Source of the DNA: Staphylotrichum longicolle | Taxonomy: Eukaryota; Ascomycota; Sordariomycetes; Sordariales; Chaetomiaceae | DNA: 64,000 nucleotides | Direction of reading: 5' to 3' | Assembly: GCA_019096155.1 (NCBI GenBank) | Contig: JAHCVI010000001.1 | Span: 9,734,001 to 9,798,000, forward strand | In this document: positions 1 to 11,691 of the stretch, piece by piece | Numbering within the stretch: the first letter of the stretch is position 1 | Layout: each line of letters opens with the position of its first letter | Made by a program: the position numbers and the translations under genes | Notes under the pieces: model-generated | What the model saw: the letters and a program-made list of their open reading frames with translations, nothing else | Database searches by the model: none | What the model was told of the DNA's origin: nothing

Positions 1-1653
1 CCAGGTCAACATGGATCTGCAAGACGACCTCTACCCATTTCAACCAGATTGAATACAATATTCTAGCCCGAGCCCGCGGATAGCCCCAGGGCCATTTTGC
101 GAGGCATCCTGAAAGAGAGCAGCATTCTTGTTCATGTTGCACAGTTAAGGTGCAGCATCAGGGTGACAAGGAAAGCTCGAGGTGGGGAGGGGTATGAGAC
201 AGAGCCGGGGTCGGTGGCACATCAAGCGTGTTTTTTCGCGTTGATGGGCGCGCGGGGAGACGCGAGTTTAAGTGCCCCCACCCAATCAAATCCGGCTGGC
301 TTCGCCAAATTCCATTCCTCTCCTCCAAGTCCTCCGTGTCACTCTTCAGGCTCATAACATTCGAAATCACTCTGGTTTAGATGGGGAAGATGAGGCCGTC
401 CTGCCATATGCTAAACCAAAAATTGGCATCCGGAGTGGTGAAACATTTGGCTTGATGGGAGGAGTGTCTGTTCGCGGCCGTCGTCTGCAAAACCAGGTCA
501 GAACATCTCGTCTGTGCTGCACCAGGGGACCACTGCAGTCGACATGGCGGAACACCACCTGGCGTCGCATCGCGCATGGCGCCGGCTGTCGTCCATGCTT
601 CCAGTCCGTCCGGGGCTCTTCACCGCTCTCAATCACGATTGCAACCTTCACACACCGAGGGTGAAGACCCCTGGTCCAAAAGGGAATTTGAGCAATCAAT
701 GCCATCTTGGCTTAGGAATACGCCGACTTGTTGTACATACCGGACGTACTCCGTACACAACACTATGTTCACCAGAGGGGGTTGACTTGAAGGGGGACCC
801 AGCAATTGTGCCCGTGGATTCCGTCCTGAAGACAGAGGCCCCCACTCCTTGAGCTCTTCTTTCAATACACAGGAGACGGGACTTGGAAAGCAGGTCCTTG
901 CACATGGATGTTGGAAACGGGTTCACACCACCCCAACACGGGCGTCGGTCCAGTCGAGACTTTTGACTGTCCAATTGGGATTCCATCCGAGCCAGTTCTC
1001 GGCTAGACGGGGATTTTGTTTGGCAGCGGCGGAGTGCTGAAGACAATCCAACCACCGTCCCGGGGCTATTTGGGGCCTTGAAGCTGGGCATCATTGAGGC
1101 CGAAATCGATGGTCGGGGAACCCTCCAAGGCCCTAACCTTATCACCCAAGCTGTCGTCATTGGCCATTTCCAAGCAGGAATTGCGGTTTCCAGAGCCTGA
1201 TTTGCTGGGCTGTTGGTAGACTAACAGCTCCAAGGCTGATTTGCCGCAGCGGAAGATAGCCGGAAATCAGCGCTGCATCTTGACAGTTGCTGTTGCCGTT
1301 CTGCAAACTGCGCCTGCCCTTTCCCCGTGTAGTGTAGTGTCCAGTCGAGCTTGCCCACGTCACGGTCCCATACCTAGGTTACCCTGTGTGATGCCTTCTT
1401 GATTTGAGCTTTGCTGCCCGCTAGGCCCAAAACTGCCTCAAAAGGTGCAGCGTTGGGCACACATGCTGTCCTGACCTTGGTCCCTCTCCCGTGTTGCAAC
1501 CCCACATCCGACACTTTCCTTCTCGCCTCCCTCGCCTTCACTGCCACCTTTGCGAACTGCCTGCCAGCGAACAACCGCCATTATTGCGATAGTACCGTCT
1601 CTCTTATTATATTTTTCAGTCTACGCGGGATCGGTCCCGGTCAAGAACTCAAA
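1..1653. other. intergenic, promoter side of RTG2-like gene
   Basis: No open frame here reads like a conserved protein on either strand. The last 170 bases before the RTG2-like start are strongly pyrimidine-rich (about 1484-1555), followed by a T/A-rich patch near 1609-1618. This is the usual look of a filamentous-fungal promoter and 5' leader. Confidence 0.6.
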
Positions 1654-3608
1654 ATGGACGCCCTAGTTGACATCATAACCCTCGAAAACCTAGAGCGGAA
1701 GATGCCACGATGGGATCCCACCAGCTCCAACCACCTATATGCTCTCGTCGACATGGGAAGGTAAGCCAGGCCTCCTCACGGTGACCGTGGGTCATGTCCG
1801 CCGTCTCGCGCAGGGCAAGCCCACTGGTCTGACACGCCTCGCATATCTAAGCAACGGCATCCGCTTCTCCATCTCAGACCTCTCGCCTCCTCGGACTAGG
1901 ATGCTGAAGTGCGTCTATCGGGAGCGGGCTCCCATCTCGCTGTTTGACGCCCTAAGCCGGCCGTCGTTACTCTTTCCCGATGAGACGATCACGCTCGTCT
2001 CGCAGACTTTGGCGCGCTTTAGGGCGATCGCCATCGACGAGTACGGCGTGCCCCCGAACCAAGTGAGGGTGTTTGCGACGGAAGCCATGCGCCGGGCCCA
2101 AAACGCCACGGCCATGCTCGAGGCCATCCGTGTTGCGTCTCCTGGTCTCTCGGTGTACATCCTTGCGCCCCAGGTCGAGACCCTCTTCGGCTCCGTCGGT
2201 GCCCGCTCAGGTTTCGTGGACGTGAAGGGGTTGTTTCTGGATCTCGGCGGCGGCAGCGTGCAAATGACGTACTTGGACACGTATGCTGCGAAGTCCAGTC
2301 TGCAAGAAGGCCATCTCCATGCCGAGATAGCTGCAGCGCTCGCCGGACAGAGTCTGCCCTTTGGCGCCGCTCGGTTGATCAGGGTGCTGGAGAATACGGA
2401 TGCCGATACACAAGCAGCCCAGATCTCTCAGCTCCGCGGCGGCATGAGCGAGGCATTCCGGACACTGTGCGCCAGATTCCCGTCACTTGCCGCTACCGCT
2501 GCAGAGGCTGAGGCTCATGGGAGCCAGCCGGGGCGAGCAGGGAGCGACGTGCCAGGAATCGATATCTACCTCTGCGGAGGAGGTTTTCGGGGCTATGGAA
2601 GCATGCTCATGCACAATCACGCAATCCAGCCGTACCCAATTCCGTCTGTCGGCTCGTTCACCGTTCCAGGCACGTCCTTCTGCAAGACCAAGGAGTTTCT
2701 CAAGCTCAACAGGACCTTCGAGGGCAAGATCTTTGGCATGTCGAAGCGCCGACGCACCCAATTTCCTGCTATAGTCGCTGTGGTTGAGGCTCTCATCGCT
2801 GCAGTCCCTCCTATTCGCTCTGTTACCTTCTGCGCCGGTGGGAACCGCGAGGGTGCATTGATGGTGAGCTTGCTCTCAGATATTCGGGAGAGCAATCCCT
2901 TGGCACATTCCGATGTCGCCGTGGGGAACTCCGTTCCTCTTGTCCCAGTGGCAGGGTCAGCGAGTGTCCAGGATGTCCTCAATGCCCTTCAGTCTGCGTT
3001 TCCTCCAGATCTGACCCTGGCTACTTCGACCACTATCTTTGGGCTGCATATCGGGTTTCTTTATGCTGGCCAGATCTGGACTCGGCTGGGAGACGACGAC
3101 GACACCAACGCGTCGGCCGCGTTGCACAATGCTGTCAGCTGCCCAGACCAGCCCGGTTTGACACACCTTGCCCGCGCTGTGTTGGGAGTCACTCTCTGTG
3201 CGAGATGGGGTGCGGGCCTCGCGCCGATCGATGAACAGTTACACAAGAACCTGCAAGCCTTGATGGATGCGCGAGACCCGGACGCGACGTTTTGGGCCGA
3301 CTATACCGGGGCCGTGACCGCGGTGATGGCAACGCTCATAAGACGCTGGCCAAAGACGCCACAAGCGATCAAGGACAATATTAGGTACGTGATCACGTCG
3401 AGGAATCAGGTCACAGATTTAACGAAGCGACAGATTCCGGTCATTCGCGGAACATGGGAAGAAGTACAAGATCAACTTGGAAATTGGCATCAGCGAGGAA
3501 GCAAGAAAAGGGGTTGATCTCGACAACCTCCTAGGCCTCTTCAAGGGCCTGAAAAAGGGAAAACACGACGGGAAAAAAGTCAATGTCGCCGTCATTCCGC
3601 TAGAGTAA
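1654..3608 (+). CDS. RTG2: RTG2-like retrograde regulation protein (Ppx/GppA phosphatase family)
   Basis: Three exons, 1654-1760, 1852-3384 and 3434-3608, give 604 residues. The first intron (91 bp, GTAAGC...AAG) splits the N-terminal ATPase motif; joining it restores LYALVDMGSNGIRFSISD, the sugar-kinase/Hsp70/actin-type phosphate loop of exopolyphosphatase/GppA proteins. A second intron (49 bp, GTACGT...CAG) is needed near the end; reading through it would stop early, while splicing continues to a lysine-rich tail. Other family marks are FATEAMRRAQN and the glycine motif LDLGGGSVQMTYLD. In yeast, Rtg2 relays mitochondrial dysfunction to nuclear Rtg1/Rtg3; filamentous fungi carry clear homologues whose role is inferred, not shown. 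The exopolyphosphatase fold is certain, the signalling role less so. The downstream neighbour is convergent. Confidence 0.9.
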
Positions 3609-4024
3609 GAAAGGAACCAACCAGCATTAATAAGTTCAGTCTGTGCCGGTCATTCAAAGCTGACTTACGGCCGTACAGCCCCAGCCACCCCTGACCCAAC
3701 CCCCGAGACCGCAACCTGTCATTAAAGAAAACTGCAATTACCCCCCGAACCCCCCTCGCATGCCCTAAGAAGTCCCCGACCTTAACCGTATAGCACGTCG
3801 TTCCCGCCTCATAATCGCATCCGACCAGCTTCAGCCTTCAAAAACGTGTTGTCGTTTCTCATTGAACCAAGATCCCAAACCATGCCATATCTTTTGGTGC
3901 CCATAAACGCCAGAATTTTTGCCCACAGAAAACCTCCTCAACAAGTCGATAATGCTCAGCCATTTCCTCCGATAGGAAATGGCAAGGCCTCTCGCCGGTG
4001 TGACAGTCGCACTTTATTCAGTCC
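3609..4024. other. intergenic between convergent 3' ends
   Basis: A 416-bp gap where the RTG2-like gene and the Zn2Cys6 gene meet tail to tail. An AATAAG-like sequence at about 3627 may serve polyadenylation of the left gene. C-rich runs lie around 3700-3760. No gene seen. Confidence 0.5.
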
Positions 4025-5905
4025 TCACCTTGGAGCTGGGTGAGCCCTGGCCAGGATAAGTGCCTCCTTCTTGACGATGTACTCCTTGAAGAGCTCATCA
4101 TCCATGGGCGACACCTCATTCGATACTTGTTGATCTTACAGCAGGGTCAGTACCATCCCTATATCTTGGCGGTGTTCTGTAACTTACAAAAGTCAGGGAG
4201 CGATTCCCAGATTCTCTGGTATGCCTCATGGAGGCACCTGTCTCCAAAAGCTTCGAACCCGATGTCTTTGATCTTCTTGACAACGGTCTCCTTCAGGTAC
4301 ACCCCGGAGTAGATGACAACGATGGCATCGAACAAGCGTCCTGTCGTGTCTCGGAAGACATGCCTCTTCTCATTCTCGGGCATCACTGGTTGTTCAGTTA
4401 GTATGTCACAAACCACATATTTTCAAAAGACGATTCACTGACCTGCGAGATGTACCGGTGCAGCATTAGTTTGCTCTTGCGCCCACATCCAACGCAACGA
4501 CTGGCGACAAACCAACATCATTTGCCACAACAAGAGCCACCTCATCACCTCCGCGCCGTCCATATTCGCCTTGATCGAAAGTTTCTGAATTCCTGGGAGG
4601 ATTTTTCGCTCAAGCTCCGATATTGCCTGTGCGGCAAACACCCGCAGGGAGTCTTGAATCGACGCGAACCGCAAGTCGAGTGGAGCGAACGTTTCCTGGG
4701 AGCTGAGACTTGTTCTGCCAAAAAGCTGCTTGCAGCTCCAAACCTTGCACATGCATCTCATCTTGAGAAGGTTTGACGCCAACGGCTCCAAGTCCAGCCA
4801 ATTCCGACACGTACCGGTTTCTGCTCGACGCACCACGCCCAAGAGAAGCCTGTCCATTTCCGCCTCAAAGTCCCTTCTTGGCTCGGCCTCGATTTGCCGT
4901 TTTATCCAGTCATAGATAATAGCTTCCGAAGGAAGGCCACCAGGCACGACGCCCCAAGGAGGACCGCGAGTGCTCCCCTGTTCCGTTTGGTTCGGCAGCG
5001 CAAAGGGGCGGGCCTCGAGCTCCAGGCTAGGGCTGCCAGCACGTTCGGAAAACGAGATGAGGAACTTGAGGGCGCGACCCTCAACGAACTGCTCTCGGCC
5101 CGGCATGAAAAAAGTTGGGTCGTTCCAGTTCCATCGTGCTTGACAGAGAGTCAGCGTCATGTTGTTGCGGCACAAGGGCGCGACACGACGTACCAAATCT
5201 TGGCGGGACGATATCCTGGAGCCGTGTCCGGATGCATGCTCTTGCGGAGAGAGGTCGCTTCATACAATTGTGGCAGACCTTCGACGGATCGCACTAGGAG
5301 CACAAGTCAGAAACAAAGGGAAGGAAGACAAGCTGGATCAGAATGGCACTTACCCGGAACTTGCCCATCCTGCAAAAGGAGCAAGCTCCGCAGTCTCGGA
5401 CTTGGCCCGTCTCTCGTGGGTCCTTGACAGCCCTTGTCCTCTTGTTTGGGGGCGGCAGGTCCTGGGACGGCCCATCGAGCTGCATTTCGGAGGAGGGTGT
5501 TGAGGGTGAGGGGAGGGTGTCGACCTGGATGTTCGGGTCTCGGGGAGGGTGAGGGCCTGGAGCCCTTGGCCAGACATCTGACAGCTGAGGTTCCACTGAT
5601 GGGGCGTCTGTCATGAGGCAGTCCTCGTCGGAGTTGGGGGTCGCCGCCGCGCCATCTGGGGTCACGAATGGGGGGCTGGCGGCAGACTTTCCGTCCGATA
5701 GAACATCGGACGGGGTGGTTGCATCCGTTGGCTCGCCCCGTTCGTATCCCTGGAAGTCAAAGAACTCCGAACACACATCAGACGCCGCCGGGCTGCTTGC
5801 AGTTCCCGGGTCACTGTCCCTGGCAGATCCGGTGTGGGGCGCATGAGACTCAAACGAGAGATCTAAATCCATGACCCCATGGAAGAGCGCGTGGCGGTCA
5901 GACAT
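4025..5905 (-). CDS. Zn2Cys6 (fungal binuclear cluster) transcription factor
   Basis: Five exons on the minus strand: 5905-5354, 5293-5194, 5138-4443, 4385-4188 and 4134-4025, giving 551 residues. Introns are 53-60 bp with standard ends. The DNA-binding cluster is created by splicing exon 1 to exon 2: Cys175, 178, 185, 191, 194 and 204 give C-x2-C-x6-C-x5-C-x2-C-x9-C with the CRMGK basic loop. The cluster is internal, after about 170 acidic Ser/Pro/Asp-rich residues, whereas most family members have it near the N terminus. The remaining 340 residues show no recognisable fungal_trans domain; they are rich in Leu/Trp and probably helical. Target genes cannot be inferred from the neighbours. Nuclear location and sequence-specific DNA binding follow from the family. 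Confidence 0.85.
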
Positions 5906-8373
5906 GGTTGGCCCAGGGTCCCAATATCGGAAAACTAGCGGGAGGTTGGCGTCGATGTGCAGCCGAGATAGTCAAACCAGCACGATCCGGGTTGAACAAG
6001 ACTAAACGAGGCAACACCAGATGGCCAATAGGTCCGATAAACGTGGGGATACGGTGATGCTACTTGTGGAGTGCTGTGAGGGAAAGGGAAGGTTTGGGCA
6101 GTCAGATGAAGGCTCCTCGCCGGTTTTCTGTGCCCGGACGGCACCTCCAGGAGCCTCATTCTCGCTCATGGCTCTCTCTCACAACCTTCGATGACCAGTC
6201 TTGGTGGTTCCCAAATCCGGTGGGAAGCCCCTGGCTGATTGGTCAATGGGGCACACAGGGGTACACAGGTTCGTCCTGGTGGGCCAATCGCGCCCCTGTG
6301 CCTGTCCGAAAACCAGTCGCACGGGACGATCAGTACAGAAAATGTCCGTCGTCGACATTGTGGGAGGGTGGGAGGCTGTGGCCTGAGAGGGAAGAGGGGG
6401 ATCCCAAGAGCTTCCGCCAATGCGCACAGAAAAACTTCCGGTCTTGTGGATGTGGCACTTGATCCCGGCATGACAACCAGCTCTGGTGGAAAGAACCCGA
6501 GTCACAACAACATCGAGCCACTCCCTTGGTCTCGAGGTTTCCGCATTGGAACTCGGGTTGCTTGGCTTTTGCGCAGCTGGCAGAGACGACATTTACAGGA
6601 TCCATTGTTCAAATTGCTCATTGCAGCTGTGAACCCTTCGGGAAAACCGGCCATATCGAAGTCTCTGCTGACCTTTGGATGCCACCGTTATTGAGGTTCA
6701 TCCGTCTTTCAAGCCCGAGAAGTTCAAGAGGTGAGAGCTTCGTATATCCAAGTAGCTTCTGCTCTTTTCTTGTCCAGGCTCAGCCTTGCCGGCAGCACAA
6801 GCATTTGGCCCCGCTTGGCAGCACTGTGCCACCCCAGACCCGGCCCCTTGCCCACCATCTCTACATCAAAATCCCTGCGTCATGGATCAGAGGTTGGGCA
6901 CCGTTGTGCTCAGGTCGCCGTATGTACGGGGGCGGCGTGGCCGAGAAGTCTGAGGTGTGTGCGTGTGCAGGTCTGTGGAAGAGCAAGGCAGAACTCGGGG
7001 CCTTTGGGCGGACAGTCCCCGACAGTTCTCGATTTGTCTGTCGTTTCCGCTTTGGGAAGTTTTAGGTCGAATAACTGTAAGTGTGCACCGCGCAAATGCG
7101 CCGTGTCCTAGGAACGACTCCGACCGCGTCGCAAGAGAGAGACCTGCAAATCATAAAAGGCCGGGATCTGCGCGGCGCGGGAAGGGGACGGATAAAGTGT
7201 CAGCACTCTTTTGCTGAGGAGGGGTGAAGGTGCCTGGGGCAGAAGACAGTTGCGCGCAACAGCGCGGTTGGTGGGTGGGCGCAACTTGCGCAGTTGAGTG
7301 GTTGTTGGCCATGGCGCGGCAAGGCTGTGTCACACACCCACACCCACACCACGGCATGGCTATTTGACAGGAAATGTGTGCCAAGGTTCATGATGCGAGG
7401 TACCGTACTCCGTCGTTGACGAGCACCGTACCTTCGGGATGTGCCTCGTGGGACCTCAATGAATCAGGCTTGCTGGCGCGCAGGCAGGGTGTTTGGGGGC
7501 CGGGTTGATATTTCAGGTCTGCGCGATTCCGCAAGAAGGGTTTGTATGTATGTACTGGGCGTGACTCGGAAGTAGTTCGACTTCATGCAGGATGGGGCGC
7601 CACGGCGCGACGGGACACACCCAAGTCTCGATTGATGCTTGTCCTCCGTCAGATTCAGAAGCGGACTTTGGTACTTTCAAAGAAAAGGGGGCAGATGTTG
7701 GAGGCTAGTGACCGCCGCATGTCCCAGAGACCTTTGCTGACTCGTCTGGTACATTAACACGAGAGCGCTGGGTGGGCAGCCATGCTTGCATTCGACAAAA
7801 CAGCTGAGACAGTGGTCCAAATCCGAAACCCCCAATTCGGCAGCCATGAAGCTGTTGCTTCCTTCCCAGCCCAACCTTCCAACCATTTCTTTCTCCTTCT
7901 GTCGCTCTCAACACCAGACTAGCAGTAGCCCATGAGAGCCTTGATCACGGTCACCATTATCTCTCAAACCTCTTATTCTCTCATCATGCTACCCCGTCGA
8001 TGTACGCGAAGTGTCTCCAATTCAGGTCCCCCAGACACGGGCATATCCCATCACACGACATCACGACAACAGGCCACAAGTCCAGGACAAAACAGCAGAA
8101 GCAGGTCGAATTAAAAAGGGGGTATCATCTATACAGATGCCAAACCAGCCAGAAACAAACCGCAGAACCCAGCGTCTTCTTTTTTGACAACGTCTGAGCT
8201 TTCCTAACCCAGACAACGAAACCCGCCAATTCCATCACGCTGACCGTCTCCAAATACATAACCTGACCCTCGGCATCATCACCAGCAGCTCGGACCCCGC
8301 CAACCACCTTCATCTCCCAAACCCAGCCAGAAAAAAAACACATCTTCTCAAACAGAACCAAAAACCCAAAAGA
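5906..8373. other. intergenic (promoter of Zn2Cys6 gene; 3' flank of DUF8004 gene)
   Basis: About 2.5 kb without a supported gene. The left end is upstream of the Zn2Cys6 start. The right end (roughly 7900-8373) should hold the 3' UTR of the large minus-strand gene. A short CA-rich tract (cacacccacacccacacc) lies near 7330-7350. Open frames here are short, overlapping and of noncoding composition. Confidence 0.5.
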
Positions 8374-11300
8374 TCAGAAAAACAAAGTCTTCTTCTTCTT
8401 CTTCCCCTTCTCATCCATGCCCTTCAGAATATCATCAAACGTGCTCCCGCCGGACTCACTCGCCGGCACCTGTCCCTGCCCGCCCTGACTTCCCTTCCTC
8501 CCCTGCTCCCCACCAACACCAAAACCACCACCACCACCACCACTTCCCGTCATAAACCCTTCATACCCGCCCAGATTCACCGCCGACCGACTCGCCCTCA
8601 GCCCTCCCGCAGCATCGCCACCGCCGCCGCAGCCGCCGACCTGATACTCCGGGCTCCCGCCCCCCTGCGCGGCGGCATGAAGGGGGTGGCCGATCCCGCC
8701 TCCGGCAAGCGACCCCACGCTCAGCACCCTCGACGTGCGCTCCCCGGGCGCGCCCCCGGAAGCGGCGGGGGGCAGCGGGTGCAGCGGCAGGGGCAGCGGC
8801 TCCAGGCCGATGGCGATGCTCGCGCGGAAGGCCTGGCGGGCGCGGTCGTTGACGGAGCCGCTTCGCGGGCGGAGGAGCGGGGAGGTGGAGGACAATGGCG
8901 GGGAGGGGGCGGTGCCGTGGGGGCTCTGGGAGCGGTGGTGGGCGTCGGGGATGGCGAGCGTTGGTGGTGGTGGTTGTGGTGCGGCGGCGGAAAGGGAGGC
9001 GGTGGTGGGTGACGGGGCGGTGCCGAGGGAGGGGGCCGCGGCGAAGGGGTCCATGTCTTGGAAGACGGCGCGGGGGGTTGGAGGGGGAGGGAGGTCTGCT
9101 TGCGTGGGGTAGTTGTAGTGGTTGTTGTTGTTGTTGTTGTTGGGAGGGATGATGGGGGTTGGTGGGGTTGTTGTTGTTGGTGTCCCACTCCTTGGCCGCG
9201 AGCCAGCAGTGCGAGCGCATGTAGATGCCCTCGACCGAGAACATGACCACGTCGGCCGACAGCTCGACGACGTGGTCGGAGCCCGTCTTGTACCACATCT
9301 TGCGCGTCAGGCCGGCGTCTTCGGTCCACGGCGGGTTGCCCTGCGGCGCCTCGCAGAGAAAGTCCTCGACGCCCTCGGTGTAGCGGAGCCCGGGCGCGTC
9401 GACGACCAGCATGGGGAGGGACTGCAGGACGACGTAGAGGAAGAGCCAGGCGCCGATGCGCAGATCGGGCAGGTCGGCCGGGTTGGTGGACTTGGCCGCG
9501 GCGAGCTCGTATTCCTTGTAGGCGAGGAGGAAGGGCATCGGGAGGGCGTCGGTGTCGATGTTGCGGGACTTGAGGAGGATGAGCTGCAGCTCGTGCGGCT
9601 GGAGCGACTTGCTGAACTTGGCTTGCTTCTTGGCCGGAAGGTCGTTGTAGTTCTCGTAGATCGCCGTCATGGTGGGAGCTTGGGTACGTCGAACGGGATG
9701 GGGGGCAGCACGGGGGCGACGACTTGTCGAACTCGCCGAGGATCTTGCGGAGGGCGGAGATGGAGGCCTCGGTCGGCAGCTTGTCCTTGGAGTCCGAGTC
9801 CGAGTCCTCGAATCCCTCGCCAATAACGCGGGGCGTCATGGACTCGCGGTCCACCAGGAGGTCGTAGAGGGCGCAAAAGTCCGAGTAGAGGATCTTCAGG
9901 CACTGCCGGTTGAGCCCGCTCTGGGAGAAGTAGTTCTTCTTGCTGCGGGCTCTCGGCGGCCAGTTGCCGAAGAGGCCCTTGTAGTAGCCGAGGACGAAGC
10001 TCCTCATCTTGGCGAACGAGTTCCGCCACTCCTTGAACTTGACGTTCTTGTACTCCTCGGTCGAGGTCGAGCTGGCAGTGCCGGCAAACAGCGACGGGAA
10101 CTCGAACGCCTCGAGACGGAGGTTCACGTTGGCCTGCCGGTTGGCCAGATCCAGATGGGCGCGGTCCAGGCGCTGGCGCGTGCTGACCGAGATCCTGTCG
10201 TAGAGCGGCGACTTGAGGTCAAGCAGCATCTCGTACTTGCCCACGGCATGGGGGAACGCCTCGCTGTACAGGGTCCACGACTTCATCTGCTCGGCCAGGA
10301 TGAGCGCCTCGAGCGTCTTCTCGCGGCTGTGGCGCACATCGGCAATGCCGGTGCAGTCCATGAAGAAGTCGAAGGCCACGTCGACCGACTCCCCAAAGGA
10401 GGCGCCATCATAGCTGCTAAAGTTGAAGCGCCGAAGCAGACCGGCAATCTGGAGGACCGCGGTGAAATAGGTCGGATTCTGGGCGGTGCCGACGAGGGGC
10501 TGGTGCGTCAAGAGCGCAAACAGGTTGCGCGCTGCAACCAGACGGTCGAGGTCGGTGTTGCCGAGGGGCAGGTACAAGTGGCCTTCGCTGACGGGGCCGG
10601 GCGCCGCAGGTGCGACGTCCAGGTAACCGTTGCTGTGGGACGTGGCTGCCATCATCTCGGTCACCAGGAGCTCGACCAGGATCGACGACGGGCTGAAGAG
10701 GTGGTCCGGCACCTTGAAAGACGGCCCGCGGCCGCTCTCTTTGGGGTGGAGATAGACGTAGACATTGCCGGACTCGTTCCACAGCTCAGGCACCTAGACG
10801 GCGTGTTAGCACTTCGCTAAGAGACAGACTACTTCAACAGGTGAGTCAGCTACGCACCTTTTCTCCGTTGACGAGGAGTGCCGTATTGTAGTCAATCTGG
10901 CTCTCCGGAGACATGACCCAGGCGCCAGGGGTCCTCGGCATGGCCACGTCCGAGTTGGCCCTTGACCGCCCGCCGCCGCCCCCAAACCAGCTCATCCTCG
11001 ACTTCCTCTTGTCCGCCGTCGCGGGTGGGCTGCCGTCGCTCCCGTTCTTGGACGGTGACCGGGCATGCATCGGACCGGAGACAGCCCGCAGACCGTCGCT
11101 CGACACGCCACGAATCATGGGGGGCTGGGCAGACACACTGCGGCCGCGGGGGCTCGGGGCCGGCGACACATGCCGTGGTTGGAGCCGGTGCGGCTGCAGC
11201 TTCGCTCTCGACGCCGAGTGCCCCGGTGAAGGACTCCTGTCTGCCCTCCTCGCATTGGGGGGTGTCGCCTGGGTCGCGGTGACGGCGGGGATCCGGGGCG

Positions 11301-11691
11301 GCGTCCCAAGCTTGGTGAGCGTCGCGGGTGGCGGCGGAGGCGGGGAGGATGGCATGGTCGGGGGCTTGTGAAGCTTCTTCGGGGCCGGCGACTCGTGCGG
11401 CCCGATTTCGGAAAAGGGAGACACCTGCTCGATGGGAGACAGCGAGGTCGAGGGTGTGCCCGAGGACTCGAAGCGTGACGACGACTTGGAGTCTTCACTG
11501 GTCCTAGCAGTGCCCGAGGTCATTGTCGGCGCCGTGCTTGTGGTCGACGGAAGAGACGAGGTCGAGGTGCCTGGAATAGGCTTGCGATGGGCGTCGGACG
11601 ACGAGTGCGAACCTGAAGAGCGAAGTGTGAGCCTTCTTGGGAGTAACGAAGTGAGCAGCCCCAAGCGAGGCCTCTGCTTTGGCGCCCCCAT
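8374..11691 (-). CDS. large DUF8004-type fungal protein, frame broken in the sequence
   Basis: Exon 1 (11691-10858, 278 residues) is a Ser/Pro-rich disordered region with SRMSWFGGGGG and ends ...ALLVNGEK. A 64-bp intron (10857-10794) joins it to PELWNESGNVYVYLHP in exon 2 (10793-8374). From memory this is the ascomycete family annotated as DUF8004; function unknown. Exon 2 does not stay in one frame. Conserved-looking segments follow each other in frame 0 (to about 9720), frame 2 (VLPPIPFDVPKLP, about 9715-9678), frame 1 (MTAIYENYNDLPAKK, 9670 to about 9170) and frame 2 again (C-terminal Gly/Pro-rich tail ending in a Lys-rich stretch at 8374). The breaks sit at C runs (9712-9716, 9674-9676, and 9154-9167). 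No GT-AG intron explains them. I chose ATG 11691 (CACCATGG context); an in-frame ATG lies at 11766. Confidence 0.7.

Noticed and set aside
9678..9720. An intron as explanation for the first DUF8004 frame change
   Set aside because: Available GT...AG pairs are 16-45 bp, have poor donors, or leave the wrong phase, and they would delete the conserved-looking VLPPIPFDVP segment.
9669..10820. 383-codon plus-strand frame opposite the DUF8004 gene
   Set aside because: Shadow frame of a G/C-rich coding region; the minus strand has the conserved protein.
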